Source: Pediococcus claussenii ATCC BAA-344 (lineage in GTDB: Bacteria; Bacillota; Bacilli; Lactobacillales; Lactobacillaceae). From it: a DNA stretch of 64,000 nucleotides. Below are positions 50,868-60,630 of this stretch, piece by piece (within the stretch, counting starts at the first letter, position 1; every line of letters starts with the position of its first letter). The notes under the pieces are model-generated. The model saw only the letters and a list, made by a program, of their open reading frames with translations. It was not told the origin of the DNA and ran no database searches. Made by a program: the position numbers and the translations under genes. The stretch is from NCBI RefSeq assembly GCF_000237995.1, contig NC_016605.1, positions 558,001 through 622,000 of the forward strand, read 5' to 3'.

Positions 50868-52049
50868 TTACATTGATGCGCGGTAAATTGAAATTGCGTC
50901 TTCTTTATGAACTGGAACGTAAGCGACTTTATCAAGTGCACTGCTTTTAATGGCACCTTCGGCCATTGCTTCAAAGTTTGTTTCGTCTTTAATGTCTACG
51001 CCAGGAAGGGTCATCGGGAATCCAAGTGAACTAATCCAATCGTAAGTAGTCTTAATTGCTGCTTGTGCAACCTCGGTGTCGTCCTTTCCCTGAATGTTCC
51101 ATACTTGGCGACCAAACTGTGCGAAGCGTGCAACAGTTTTTGGTTCAGTCGCGATTACCCAGTCCATCCAACGTGGAGTTAAAATTCCGAGACCAACGCC
51201 ATGTGTAATGTCGTAATAAGCAGAAAGCTCATGTTCAAGACCGTGAACGGTCCAGCCACCTTCATTACCTGATCGAACGATGCCATTTAACGCCATAGTA
51301 GCAGTCCACATAAGGTTAGCACGAGCATCATAGTTTTCAGGCTCTTTGAGAGCAACTGGAGCCCATTTAATAACCGAGCGCATTAAACCTTCGATCATAC
51401 CGCTTGATGCATCATTTGTTGTTGTATGGTTAAAGTATTGTTCGATTAAATGACTCATAATATCCATAGAACCAGCTGCCGTTTGCCATTTTGAAACAGT
51501 GTACGTCAGTGTAGGATCTAAAAATGAAATAGCAGGTGAGTTAGGACCTGAAGTTCCAAGCTTTTGATGAGTTTCCGGATTAGAAATTACAGAACCAAAA
51601 TTCATTTCTGTACCAGTGGCTGATAACGTTAAGATATCTACGAGAGGTACTTGATCTAGCTTCATTCGGTCGGCTCCGTTAGCCTGAACTACTAAGTCCC
51701 AAGGATCTGAGTCATAGAATTTAGCAGAAGCAATTACCTTACTAGCATCAATAACGGATCCACCACCAACTGCAAGAATTACATCAATATCGTTTTCTTT
51801 TGCAAGTTTTTGGCCCTCTCGAATAGAGTTAATCTTGGGATTGGGCTCAATCCCTGATAATTCGGTAATTTGAAGGTCAGCGAGTTGGTCAATAACGCGA
51901 TCATATAGACCGGATTTTTTAATTGATTGACCGCCGTATACTAAGAGGACTTTATCTCCAAATTGAGCTACCGCATCGTGAATTTCATTATCGATTCGGT
52001 CAGTACCAAAGCGAATTTCAGTAGAGTTTTTGTAAGTAAAATTTTCCAT
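50868..52049 (-). CDS. Iron-containing alcohol dehydrogenase (BdhA/YqhD type)
   Basis: A 393-residue group III alcohol dehydrogenase, probably NADPH-linked. Motifs: EPNPKINSIREG and DVILAVGGGSVIDASKVIA (nucleotide-binding), TLSATGTEMNFGSVI, then metal ligands in MDIMSHLIEQYFNH (D and H) and HGLEHELSAYYDITHGVGLG (two His). The pattern is closest to butanol dehydrogenase/YqhD aldehyde reductases. Monocistronic. The substrate is unknown, probably an aldehyde from fermentation or stress. Confidence 0.88.
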   Translation of the reverse strand: MENFTYKNSTEIRFGTDRIDNEIHDAVAQFGDKVLLVYGGQSIKKSGLYDRVIDQLADLQITELSGIEPNPKINSIREGQKLAKENDIDVILAVGGGSVIDASKVIASAKFYDSDPWDLVVQANGADRMKLDQVPLVDILTLSATGTEMNFGSVISNPETHQKLGTSGPNSPAISFLDPTLTYTVSKWQTAAGSMDIMSHLIEQYFNHTTTNDASSGMIEGLMRSVIKWAPVALKEPENYDARANLMWTATMALNGIVRSGNEGGWTVHGLEHELSAYYDITHGVGLGILTPRWMDWVIATEPKTVARFAQFGRQVWNIQGKDDTEVAQAAIKTTYDWISSLGFPMTLPGVDIKDETNFEAMAEGAIKSSALDKVAYVPVHKEDAISIYRASM

Positions 52050-52846
52050 ATTAATTCCTCCATTTTTTATGTCATTAATTGGTGACCAAGTTAATTAAAT
52101 CACAAAGAAAACTAATAGCAACTACTTTAGTTTAATTATTTAGATTCACAGTGAATATGACAATTTATTTATAAACCAGAACAAATGCTAATCAAGTAAA
52201 TAAGTGTTGCGGTTTGTACATATTAGATAAGCACAAGTAAAGGCGACATTTTACTAAGTAAGGACGGGGCATGATAAGTATTACTAACTAGTAAACAACA
52301 GATGTTTTTTACATAAAACTTAGGTTATCTATTCCTATAGGCAATTTTATCGTTCAGTTTCTGCATTTAATTTCTTATATCTCAGTCCCGATACAAATGA
52401 CATGTTGTAGTTGACCAAATCCAGAATTAGTAATAGTGGGGTTTTAAAAGTTCATTTTAATGCAATTCGGTCGGAACTAAATTGAGCTAAGTACATGCGC
52501 ATATACTATAGATAGTTTTTGATTGCTAATGCCAGATGATTTATGTATTAAGTTGCCATAGAATCCACTTATTACAGGAATTACGGAGTAGGTTGTTCTT
52601 TAATCGGAAAATTAAATCCAATTTTTAAACTGAACCGCTAGTGATTCCAATATATGGGCCCTGCTCATTGTCAAAAATATTAGTTCGTGTTTGTGATCAA
52701 CCTGCCTTTGAAATGGTGATTACAAAATAAAATTTTACGAAAAATAGACTTCAATATATATTTTTAACAAGGTCAAATAGTTTTTATTTGAATATTGAAT
52801 AGTTTACAATTGATCTAAACAAGAAATAATAAATGGAGAGATTAAC
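52050..52846. other. 797-nt intergenic region, no gene seen
   Basis: I see no frame with a supported start and no tandem or inverted repeat of note. The left end carries the leader of the alcohol dehydrogenase (GGAGGAATTAAT) and the right end the leader of the ABC transporter. The middle, somewhat less AT-rich part may be a decayed gene, but no family is recognisable. Confidence 0.5.
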
Positions 52847-53503
52847 ATGAATACGATCTTAGAATTAAAAAAGGTTGGATACCAGATCCACAATAAACAA
52901 ATACTTAATAATATAAATATGAATATTAAAGAAGGGGAGCATTGGACCTTGGTTGGCCCGTCAGGAGCAGGTAAAACAACTATTTTGATGTTGATGGCAC
53001 AAATGATTTCTCCAACGGCTGGTGAAATTATGTTTAAGAGTCAAGATATAAAAACTTTTCCTCCGACAGATTATCGAAGAAGCGTTTCGTATTGTTTTCA
53101 ACAACCAACACTATTTGGCAAGACAGTTCGCGATAATCTTGAATTTCCTTTTCAAATTAGAAAGCAAGATGTTGATGTAGCACGAATGGAAGAATTACTG
53201 GAACTTGTAAACTTGCCAAAGTCTTATCTTGAAAATACTGTGAATGAGCTTTCAGGTGGGGAAAAACAGCGTATTGCTCTCATCAGAAACTTGATGATTA
53301 GACCTGATATTATTTTATTAGATGAAGTAACAACAGGATTAGATGCGGAAAATAAAGAAATTGTTCATAATTTAATTGAATCTTTTCATCATAATAATGG
53401 AACAATTGTGCAAATAACACATGATGAAGGAGAGATTAAGGGTGCTTCTAAAATTTTTGAATTAAAAAAAATTACTGATAAAGCGGGTGACAAACATGAA
53501 TAA
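52847..53503 (+). CDS. fetA: ABC transporter ATP-binding protein, FetA (YbbL)-like
   Basis: A 218-residue ATPase with Walker A GPSGAGKTT (about 38-46), the Q loop in YCFQQPTLFGKTV, the signature NELSGGEKQRIAL and Walker B IILLDEVTTGLD. Its partner membrane protein follows with an overlapping start. FetAB (YbbLM) systems export iron or relieve metal and oxidative stress in enterobacteria; the same role here is inferred from family. The domain order is normal and no substrate-binding protein is nearby, consistent with an exporter. Confidence 0.85.
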   Translation: MNTILELKKVGYQIHNKQILNNINMNIKEGEHWTLVGPSGAGKTTILMLMAQMISPTAGEIMFKSQDIKTFPPTDYRRSVSYCFQQPTLFGKTVRDNLEFPFQIRKQDVDVARMEELLELVNLPKSYLENTVNELSGGEKQRIALIRNLMIRPDIILLDEVTTGLDAENKEIVHNLIESFHHNNGTIVQITHDEGEIKGASKIFELKKITDKAGDKHE

Positions 53504-54266
53504 TGCGGTAAATGTTAACAATATTAGTTTGATTTTTGCAGGGATGTTAGTGGTTATTGCACTGATAATTGGATGGCATCAAAAACTTGGTATTAATAAA
53601 GACATGATTATTGGTGTAATAAGAGCATGTGTTCAGTTAACAATTGTAGGGTTTGTACTTAAATATATATTTAGCGTCAATAATACTTTTCTTACTATTG
53701 CAATGATATTAGTGATTATTTTCAATGCTGCCTATAACGCAACTAAGCGTGGAAGCGGAATTCCTAAGATTTTTTGGTCATCGTTCTGGGCAATACTACT
53801 GAGTACCTCTGTCACTTTAAGTGGGTTGGTTCTTTCCGGAGCAATCAAGTTCATTCCATCTCAAATGATTCCGATTTCTGGGATGATTGCAAGCAATTCG
53901 ATGGTGGCTGTTGGATTATGTTACAGAAATATGCTGACCCTTTTTAGAGATCAGAGGCAGCAAGTGCTTGAGAGACTTGCCTTAGGTGCAAGTGCACATG
54001 ATTCAGCTATCTCAATTGTTAGGGAGTGTGTAAAAACTGGGATGCAACCAACAATTGATGCATCAAAAACATATGGGATTGTAAGTCTACCTGGGATGAT
54101 GACGGGATTGATTTTTGCTGGAGTCGATCCAGTATATGCGATTAAATACCAAATTATGGTAGTTTTCATGTTATTATCTGCAACATCTTTGGCCTCAGTA
54201 AGTGCAAGTTATATTGCATATCGGCGTTTTTTCAACGCCAGATTGCAGCTTCAAGAGGCAAAATAG
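53496..54266 (+). CDS. fetB: ABC exporter permease, FetB (YbbM)-like
   Basis: A 256-residue protein with about seven membrane helices. The family signature is clear: IPISGMIASNSMVAVGLCYRN, then LERLALGASAHDSAISIVRE (cytoplasmic coupling region) and GIVSLPGMMTGLIFAGVDP. It belongs to UPF0014/FetB. The ATG at 53496 overlaps the ATPase stop codon; a GTG three codons earlier is less likely, because GGGTGA serves the ATG. Confidence 0.87.
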   Translation: MNNAVNVNNISLIFAGMLVVIALIIGWHQKLGINKDMIIGVIRACVQLTIVGFVLKYIFSVNNTFLTIAMILVIIFNAAYNATKRGSGIPKIFWSSFWAILLSTSVTLSGLVLSGAIKFIPSQMIPISGMIASNSMVAVGLCYRNMLTLFRDQRQQVLERLALGASAHDSAISIVRECVKTGMQPTIDASKTYGIVSLPGMMTGLIFAGVDPVYAIKYQIMVVFMLLSATSLASVSASYIAYRRFFNARLQLQEAK

Positions 54267-54493
54267 GTCATTTTTAAATTTAAATATTTCAATTTAAAAA
54301 AAATGCTAAAAAAATAAATTCCCAGTGTAGCACTACTTTAGGAGGAGTTTATTACAAAATATTACACATTTTTACACAAAATTCGCTTTTTTTGGAGAAT
54401 CCAAAATATCTCTGTAACATGCGGGGTGTAAAGTTTATCCCTGTTAAGAAATATAAGATATTGTTTTTACAAAAAAAGGAGATATTTTTAAAT

Positions 54494-55210
54494 ATGACAA
54501 TTAAGAGTAAATTTTCAAAACTTTCTATCGCATTACTTTCAACTGCTACAATGGGTGCTGCACTTATCGCTAACACAGGTAATGCCAATGCGGACGAAAT
54601 TTACACTGTTAAGTCAGGTGATACACTTTCAGCTATCAGTGCAAAGTTTGGCTTAGACGGTTATCAAGGTCTTGCCACAGCTAACAAAATTAAAGATGTT
54701 AATGTAATTTACGTAGGTCAAAAATTAGTTGTAACCGATAACGGAAGCATCAAGCAAGCTACTTCATCAGAAGTTAAGTCACTTCCAGAAGTAAGCAAGA
54801 ATGCTAATGCTGAAGGTACAACAACAAACGCTACTGCTACTCAAAGCAATGCTACAAGTAGCTCAGCAACTTCAACAAATACAACAACAAACGCTGCTCC
54901 TGCACCAAAGGCAGCTACAACAAACACTTCAGCTTCAACAAGTAACGCTTCAACAAGTAACGTTGGCGGTTCAGTATCATCTGTAGCTGCTGCAATGGCT
55001 GCTAAGACTGGTACATCTGCTGCTACATGGCAACGTATTATCATGCGTGAATCTGGTGGTAACGCTAATATTGCTAACTCATCATCAGGTGCATATGGTT
55101 ACTTCCAATTATTAGGTCATGGTGAACATTCTGGTATGTCAGCTGCTGAACAAGTAAATATGGCTGCTCAAGTATACAATGCTCAAGGTATGGCTGCTTG
55201 GGGTGAATAA
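54494..55210 (+). CDS. Secreted LysM protein with aggregation-promoting-factor-type C-terminal domain
   Basis: A 238-residue exported wall-associated protein. The signal peptide (about 1-34, ending NANADE) is followed by one LysM domain ([20 protein letters not shown], about 36-80), a Ser/Thr/Ala/Asn-rich linker (about 90-160) and a C-terminal domain with [20 protein letters not shown] and [13 protein letters not shown], as in Apf/resuscitation-type muralytic proteins; the Glu of MRESGG is the putative catalytic residue. ATG 54494 lies 13 nt after AAAGGAG. Likely abundant: codons are biased and a strong terminator follows. Confidence 0.9.
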   Translation: MTIKSKFSKLSIALLSTATMGAALIANTGNANADEIYTVKSGDTLSAISAKFGLDGYQGLATANKIKDVNVIYVGQKLVVTDNGSIKQATSSEVKSLPEVSKNANAEGTTTNATATQSNATSSSATSTNTTTNAAPAPKAATTNTSASTSNASTSNVGGSVSSVAAAMAAKTGTSAATWQRIIMRESGGNANIANSSSGAYGYFQLLGHGEHSGMSAAEQVNMAAQVYNAQGMAAWGE

Positions 55211-55228
55211 TCTCTTAGCTTAATTCTA

Positions 55229-55259
55229 AAAAGTCTCGGTTAATCCGAGGCTTTTTTTG
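55229..55259 (+). terminator. Terminator of the LysM protein gene
   Basis: aagtctcgg pairs with ccgaggctt, followed by seven T residues. Confidence 0.88.
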
Positions 55260-55430
55260 TCTCTTAAAAAGCATTTTAAAATAAAAAAATTGCGATGTGG
55301 ATCGTTTGGTGCTCATTGATTAGTTGATCCCAATAAAAATCTGCCAATATTATTAGTGAAAACTATTTTATAAAGTAAATTAGAGGTAAATGCTATATAA
55401 TTAATATTGGGGGAAGCACGGAGGGATACT

Positions 55431-56156
55431 ATGAAAATATTAATGATCGAAGATAATAAATCAGTGTCAGATATGATGGCAATGTTTTTTAAAAAAGAAA
55501 AATGGGCTGCAACTTTTGCCTACGATGGGAATTCGGGGGTGGACATTTTCAAGGAGGATCCCGACGGATGGGATATTGTTACTTTGGATTTGAATCTTCC
55601 TGGTAAAGATGGGATGGAAGTTAGTGCTGAATTAAGACGTATTTCACAAACGGTTCCGATTATAATGCTGACGGCGCGTGACTCTGAAAGTGACCAAGTT
55701 CTCGGATTAGAAATGGGGGCCGATGATTATGTGACAAAGCCTTTTAGTCCAATTACATTAATTGCTCGTATTAAAGCCTTACATCGTCGTGTTCAAATGG
55801 GACAAAAGTCTATGAACGATGAGACCGTTGAAGGCAATAAATATGATGTAAGAACTGATCATTTTCGTTTGAGTTCTTCAACACGCGAGGCATATTTGAA
55901 TGATAAACTAATTCCAGATTTGACACCAAAGGAATTTGATTTATTGAAAGTTATAGCACAGAAGCCACGACAAGTATTTTCACGTGAGCAACTGTTACAA
56001 ATGGTTTGGGATTACGAATATTATGGAGATGAACGAACTGTTGATGCACATATTAAAAAATTACGTCAAAAAATTGAAGCTGTTGGACCTCAGATTGTGC
56101 AAACAGTTTGGGGAGTCGGCTATAAATTTGATGATAGTAAGGCAAATGAGAGCTAG
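55431..56156 (+). CDS. OmpR-family response regulator
   Basis: A 241-residue regulator. The receiver domain (about 1-120) has the acidic pair in MIEDN, the phosphoacceptor Asp in DIVTLDLNLPGKDG (about 53) and the Lys in DDYVTKPF. The C-terminal winged helix (about 145-235) has LTPKEFDLLKVIAQKPRQVF and VDAHIKKLRQKI. A GGAGGG site supports ATG 55431. The partner histidine kinase follows after 3 nt. The signal and targets are unknown. Confidence 0.92.
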   Translation: MKILMIEDNKSVSDMMAMFFKKEKWAATFAYDGNSGVDIFKEDPDGWDIVTLDLNLPGKDGMEVSAELRRISQTVPIIMLTARDSESDQVLGLEMGADDYVTKPFSPITLIARIKALHRRVQMGQKSMNDETVEGNKYDVRTDHFRLSSSTREAYLNDKLIPDLTPKEFDLLKVIAQKPRQVFSREQLLQMVWDYEYYGDERTVDAHIKKLRQKIEAVGPQIVQTVWGVGYKFDDSKANES

Positions 56157-56159
56157 ACC

Positions 56160-57593
56160 ATGAAGCTTATTTATCAAGAAATGATCGGATTTATGGTTGT
56201 TATTGTATCAACCTTGATTGTGTTGGGTGTCATTTTTATAAATTTCTCCAGTAGTATGGTTTATCGCAATAAGTGGAGTCAGCTAGAGGGCTATGCAAAT
56301 AGTCTTTACCAGCAGACTACAGTATTGGATTCTGCCACTGGAAATATTCAAAATTTTAAAATTTCTGAGTTGCAAAGTAATGAAAAACTATTGCAGCAGC
56401 AACAAGTGCACTTTACAATTATTGGACCTAACAATACAATTGCATATCCTCAACAAAATGTTGCGCCTCACATTGTTAAGGCCCAGTGGGAGCGTTTAAA
56501 AAAAGGAAAAATCATTACAAGTAAATCCGATATAAGAGCGGATGAGGCCGGCGACGAGATTTCGATGACTGATATATTGAAACCCTATTTTAATAAACAA
56601 CACAAATTGATTTGTGTTGTTTCGGTTGGTTCCCCGGTTGCTAATATCAAATCTGATATTCAAGAAATACGAAAAAACTTGTATATTGCATTTGCACTTT
56701 CGTCAATTGTTGCATTGATTACTTCGTTTCTTATTGCAAGGTATATTTCTAATCGAATCAAGCAAATTCAATCTGCTGCTCACAGAGTTGCGGATGGTGA
56801 TTTTGATGTTGAAATTCCTATTCAGGGGACGGATGAAATTGGTGATTTGAGTAATGACTTTAATCGGATGACTAACTCGCTTAAAGAATATGATGATGAA
56901 GTTAAACGTCAGGAGATCCGGCGGCGAGAGTTTATGGCAGATGCCGCTCATGAAATGAGAACGCCGTTGACGACGATTAATGGGATTTTAGAGGGAATTC
57001 AATATGGAGCATTGCCTGAGGATAGTAAGGATGAGAGCCTTGAACTGATGCAAAAAGAAACAAAGCGGTTGATTAGAATTGTAAATGACAATTTGGATTA
57101 TGAGCGAATTCGAACCAATCGAGTAGTATTAGATCGTAAAAGGGTCGATGTGAATGAAATTGTAAGTCGAATTGTTAATCAACTAGATACTAAAGCAAAA
57201 CAGGCTAATGATGTTATTGAAAAAGATTTGAACTCGAATGTGACGGCGTATGCTGATTATGATCGACTTGTTCAAATTATTTTCAACCTTGTTCAAAATG
57301 CCGTTCAATTTACTAGTGATGGGCACATTAAGGTTCATACCGCAATGGCAGATAATCATACGATAATTACAGTTGAAGATGACGGTATTGGAATGTCGGA
57401 AGAACAAATTAAGAACATTTGGGAACGTTACTACAAGGCTGATGCATCACGTATCCAAACTAAAGGTGAGTCAGGATTAGGGATGGCAATAACTCACCAA
57501 TTAGTTTTGGCACATGGTGGTAGTATCGATGTTAAAAGCAGGCTAAATAAGGGAACCAAATTCATCATCACCTTACCTAACAAGCCCAAATAG
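56160..57593 (+). CDS. Sensor histidine kinase
   Basis: A 477-residue membrane kinase. Helix 1 (about 8-30), an extracytoplasmic sensor of ~135 residues, helix 2 (about 173-193), a HAMP linker (RIKQIQSAAHRVADGDFDVE), HisKA with the phosphorylated His in MADAAHEMRTPLTTINGILE (about 264) and HATPase_c with IFNLVQNAVQFTSDG (N box), VEDDGIGMSEEQ (G1) and SGLGMAITHQLVLAHGG (G2). Co-transcribed with the response regulator. The ligand is unknown. Confidence 0.92.
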   Translation: MKLIYQEMIGFMVVIVSTLIVLGVIFINFSSSMVYRNKWSQLEGYANSLYQQTTVLDSATGNIQNFKISELQSNEKLLQQQQVHFTIIGPNNTIAYPQQNVAPHIVKAQWERLKKGKIITSKSDIRADEAGDEISMTDILKPYFNKQHKLICVVSVGSPVANIKSDIQEIRKNLYIAFALSSIVALITSFLIARYISNRIKQIQSAAHRVADGDFDVEIPIQGTDEIGDLSNDFNRMTNSLKEYDDEVKRQEIRRREFMADAAHEMRTPLTTINGILEGIQYGALPEDSKDESLELMQKETKRLIRIVNDNLDYERIRTNRVVLDRKRVDVNEIVSRIVNQLDTKAKQANDVIEKDLNSNVTAYADYDRLVQIIFNLVQNAVQFTSDGHIKVHTAMADNHTIITVEDDGIGMSEEQIKNIWERYYKADASRIQTKGESGLGMAITHQLVLAHGGSIDVKSRLNKGTKFIITLPNKPK

Positions 57594-57716
57594 CGTGAGC
57601 AAAGGTAATTGAATTTCTAGAAAATGAATAAACTTAGAATTTAACGAACTGTAACGAGCTACAAGCGTTGCAGTTTTTTGCTATTGTGACTAATTTTCAA
57701 ATATTTTCTTATTTTA

Positions 57717-57729
57717 TGAAAGCGCTTCA
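57717..57729 (+). promoter_or_regulatory. cre-like palindrome before an alcohol dehydrogenase
   Basis: TGAAAGCGCTTCA is one base short of the ideal CcpA site TGAAAGCGCTTTCA and lies 67 nt before the alcohol dehydrogenase start. Confidence 0.5.
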
Positions 57730-57795
57730 AAATTCGATAAAAAAGTATTATACTTAGTTGAATCAAAGAAATATATTTAAGAGGGGAAGATTGTA

Positions 57796-58965
57796 ATGGA
57801 GCGTAGTTATGATTTTTTAATGCCTAGTGTTAACTTTTTTGGGCCTGGAGTTATTAAAAAAGTTGGGGAACGTGCTAAAACACTTGGCATGAAGAAGCCA
57901 ATTATTGTTACCGATAAATTTTTGGAAGGGCTTGATGGCGGTGCTGTTCAGCAAGCTACAGATTCGCTGAAAAAGGCCGGCATTGATTTTGTTATTTATA
58001 ACGGGGTAGAACCAAATCCTAAGGTTAGAAATATTCAGGAAGTTAAAAAACTTTATCAAGAATCCGGAGCCGATTCCTTAATTACAATCGGTGGTGGATC
58101 AGCTCACGATACCGGAAAAGGTGCTGGTATTATTTTAACAAATGGTGATGATATTACTAAATTAGCCGGAATTGAAACACTTGATAATCCATTGCCACCG
58201 TTAATTGCTGTAAATACTACGGCCGGAACAGGGTCCGAATTAACACGACATGCAGTTATTACAAATGAGGAAACACATTTAAAATTTGTTGTAGTTTCTT
58301 GGCGTAATATTCCGCTAGTTTCATTCAACGATCCAACTTTGATGTTGGACGTTCCAAAGTCGCTCACTGCAGCAACTGGAATGGATGCTTTTGTACAAGC
58401 AATTGAACCATATGTTTCGGTGGATCATAACCCAATTACAGATTCACAATGCATTGAAGCAATTAAATTAATTGAAACCTCATTGCGTGAAGCTGTTGCT
58501 AATGGTCATAACTTAGAAGCGCGTACTAAGATGGTTGAAGCGGAGATGTTAGCTGGTATGGCTTTTAATAATGCCAACCTTGGCTACGTTCACGCAATGG
58601 CACATCAATTAGGCGGACAATATGACGCACCGCACGGGGTTTGCTGTGCACTGTTACTCCCATATGTTGAGAAATTTAATTTAATTGCAGATCCACAACG
58701 TTTTGCGGATTTGGCAACGTTTATGGGTGAAAATACTGAAGGACTTTCGACGCGTGATGCGGCAGAATTGTCAATTAAGGCAATGAAGCAAATGTCTGAA
58801 GATGTTGGTATTCCACGTTCGATCAAGGAAATTGGCGCTAAACCAGAAGACTTTGAATTAATGGCTGAAAATGCGCTGAAGGATGGGAATGCATTTTCTA
58901 ATCCTCGTAAGGGAACTAAAGAAGATATTATTAAGATTTTCCAAGCTGCTTATGATGCTGAATAG
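57796..58965 (+). CDS. Iron-containing alcohol dehydrogenase (1,3-propanediol/lactaldehyde type)
   Basis: A 389-residue group III dehydrogenase, distinct from the one at 50868. Motifs: PSVNFFGPGVIKKVGERAK, LITIGGGSAHDTGKGAGIIL (GGGS-x2-D), VNTTAGTGSELTRHAVIT, and metal ligands in TGMDAFVQAIEPY, GYVHAMAHQLGGQYDAPHGV. The pattern is closest to DhaT/FucO-type enzymes that reduce 3-hydroxypropionaldehyde, lactaldehyde or similar. A GAGGGGA site precedes the ATG. A near-cre site upstream suggests carbon control. Confidence 0.88.
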   Translation: MERSYDFLMPSVNFFGPGVIKKVGERAKTLGMKKPIIVTDKFLEGLDGGAVQQATDSLKKAGIDFVIYNGVEPNPKVRNIQEVKKLYQESGADSLITIGGGSAHDTGKGAGIILTNGDDITKLAGIETLDNPLPPLIAVNTTAGTGSELTRHAVITNEETHLKFVVVSWRNIPLVSFNDPTLMLDVPKSLTAATGMDAFVQAIEPYVSVDHNPITDSQCIEAIKLIETSLREAVANGHNLEARTKMVEAEMLAGMAFNNANLGYVHAMAHQLGGQYDAPHGVCCALLLPYVEKFNLIADPQRFADLATFMGENTEGLSTRDAAELSIKAMKQMSEDVGIPRSIKEIGAKPEDFELMAENALKDGNAFSNPRKGTKEDIIKIFQAAYDAE

Positions 58966-59010
58966 TTTATATAAGTGTAGTAAGTTTCCTCTAATGTTTT
59001 ATTAGTGTTT

Positions 59011-59157
59011 AAAAAATAGTTTCGAATATTGCGTGGAACATGGTGCGCACAACTCCGAGCCTCGAAAAACCATCGAGTCGCACAGCTTGGCGTTGTTGTA
59101 ACGACTTTCAGTTGCAACAACAATCTCACCATTGACGCATATTCGAAACTATTTTTT
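59011..59157. repeat. 147-bp inverted-repeat element with internal hairpins
   Basis: The ends form a 23-bp stem with one bulged T (59011-59034 with 59135-59157; aaaaaatagtttcgaatat is the outer part). A second stem ATGGTG/CACCAT lies inside it, then hairpins ctcga...tcgag and gttgttgtaac...gttgcaacaac. The core is clearly richer in GC than the flanks. No gene and no obvious target duplication. It could be a terminator, a structured RNA or a MITE-like element. Confidence 0.8.
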
Positions 59158-59267
59158 GTATCCTTATTTTCTTCTTTGGTACTTGAATTCTTTTGGAACT
59201 ATTTAAAAAGTAGGTATGTAGTGTAGATCTGGAGGGAATAATTTTATTAGCGGGAGAGGGGAAGAAG

Positions 59268-59348
59268 GTGCTCAGAGTTGTACGCATCATGTTCTACGCA
59301 ATATTTAGAACTGCTTCTTCAGAAACAAATAAAGAAATAGAAAGCTAA
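59268..59348 (+). CDS. Possible small peptide, 26 aa
   Basis: A GTG-initiated frame behind AGGGGAAG with product MLRVVRIMFYAIFRTASSET ending NKEIES. The N terminus is basic-amphipathic. It lies in the gap between the inverted-repeat element and fba. Only the ribosome binding site supports it. Confidence 0.25.
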   Translation: MLRVVRIMFYAIFRTASSETNKEIES

Positions 59349-59417
59349 CATAACAGTCAATGTAAAATATTTAGATTCTCCAACAACAGTTAACGAAGAA
59401 CCAATATTTCCAAACAA

Positions 59418-59452
59418 AAAAAGAGTAACGACCGAAGTCATTACTCTTTTCA
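59418..59452 (-). terminator. fba terminator
   Basis: In the minus direction, aaaagagtaatgac-TTCG-gtcgttactctttttttg: a 14-bp stem (one G-U) capped by a UUCG loop, then a T run. Confidence 0.92.
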
Positions 59453-59471
59453 AATTGATAAGCAATTAAGA

Positions 59472-60332
59472 TTATAGTGAAGGTGTACCGAACCATTCGA
59501 TACGTTCCTTAACAGTGTTCTTGATAGCTTCTGTACCTGGTGCAAGAACTTTACGAGGGTCAAATCCCTTGTCTTCTTTGTCCTTGTCGGCTTCGAAGTA
59601 TGCACGAACAGCTTTTGCCCAAGCAATTTGTTGTTCAGTATTAACGTTAACTTTTGAAATACCCATTGAAATAGCCTTAACGATTTGTTCCTTAGGAATA
59701 CCAGAACCACCGTGAAGTACAAGAGGTGTCTTAACAACGTCAGCAATTTCTTGGAGACGATCGAAGTTCAAACCTTTCCAGTTAGCTGGGTAAACACCAT
59801 GGATGTTACCAATACCAACAGCAAGGTAATCAACGCCAGTAGCAGCAAGTGTCTTAGCTTCTTCAACGTCAGCTAATTCACCTTCACCGATAATACCGTC
59901 TTCTTCTCCACCAATTGAACCAACTTCTGCTTCAACTGAAATTCCCTTTGCATGAGCTAAAGCAACAACTTCTTTAGTCTTTTCAAGGTTTTCGTCGAAT
60001 GGAAGATCATGACCATCAAACATAACTGAATTGTATCCAGCAGCGATTGCTTCTTTAGCTGCTTCGTAGTTACCATGGTCTAAATGCATGATAACTGGAA
60101 CTGTGATGTTCATTGATTCGATTTCGTTTTCAACTAAGGTCTTAACAACTTTGTAGCCGCCCATGTACTTAGCAGCACCCATTGATGATTGGATCAATAC
60201 TGGTGTGTTTGTTTCTTGACCTGCAGCCAAGATAGCACGTGTCCATTCAAGATTGTTAGTGTTAAAAGCACCAACAGCGTAATGACCCTTGCGAGCAGCA
60301 GCAAAAGTCTCTGTACCATTAATTAATGTCAT
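59472..60332 (-). CDS. fba: Fructose-bisphosphate aldolase, class II
   Basis: Cleaves fructose 1,6-bisphosphate in glycolysis using zinc. The 286-residue protein has GAFNTNNLEWTRAILAAGQE, the zinc and catalytic segment IMHLDHGNYEAAKEAI, SVMFDGHDLPFDENL, EAEVGSIGGEEDG, and the later His/phosphate loops VGIGNIHGVY and LHGGSGIPKEQI. I start at ATG 60332, which has GGGAGGAACC; an upstream frame to 60368 has no site. Presence of fba points to a glycolytic (homofermentative or facultative) lifestyle. Confidence 0.96.
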   Translation of the reverse strand: MTLINGTETFAAARKGHYAVGAFNTNNLEWTRAILAAGQETNTPVLIQSSMGAAKYMGGYKVVKTLVENEIESMNITVPVIMHLDHGNYEAAKEAIAAGYNSVMFDGHDLPFDENLEKTKEVVALAHAKGISVEAEVGSIGGEEDGIIGEGELADVEEAKTLAATGVDYLAVGIGNIHGVYPANWKGLNFDRLQEIADVVKTPLVLHGGSGIPKEQIVKAISMGISKVNVNTEQQIAWAKAVRAYFEADKDKEDKGFDPRKVLAPGTEAIKNTVKERIEWFGTPSL

Positions 60333-60630
60333 AATTCTGGTTCCTCCCAAAAATATATTGCAATACAAATAGTATTGGTTTTCCGCAACATGTCCATTCT
60401 AACACACATTAATATGTTTTTTACAGAAAATTTGAAAAAGATATAGACCAATTATTTTAAAAGCGCTTAATTAATGAATAATAGGGCGAATTTTAAACGG
60501 TTAATAGCATATATCAATTCTTATTTAATGAATTAGGGTTGTAAAAGCCCTACCATAACTGTTAAAATTACTTTTTGTCTGTAAGAGAGACTAGAATAAT
60601 AAACGTATATTTATAGTAGGAGAATTGATT
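60333..60630. other. Divergent leader between fba and the sugar transporter
   Basis: No gene in 298 nt. A cre-like palindrome (core AAGCGCTT within 60458-60471) lies near the middle and could serve both genes through CcpA. Promoter boxes are not clear. Confidence 0.45.

Noticed and set aside
59029-59226. 65-residue frame through the 147-bp inverted repeat
   Set aside because: It reads across a palindromic structure, has no ribosome binding site and is mirrored by a similar frame on the other strand, as expected for an inverted repeat.
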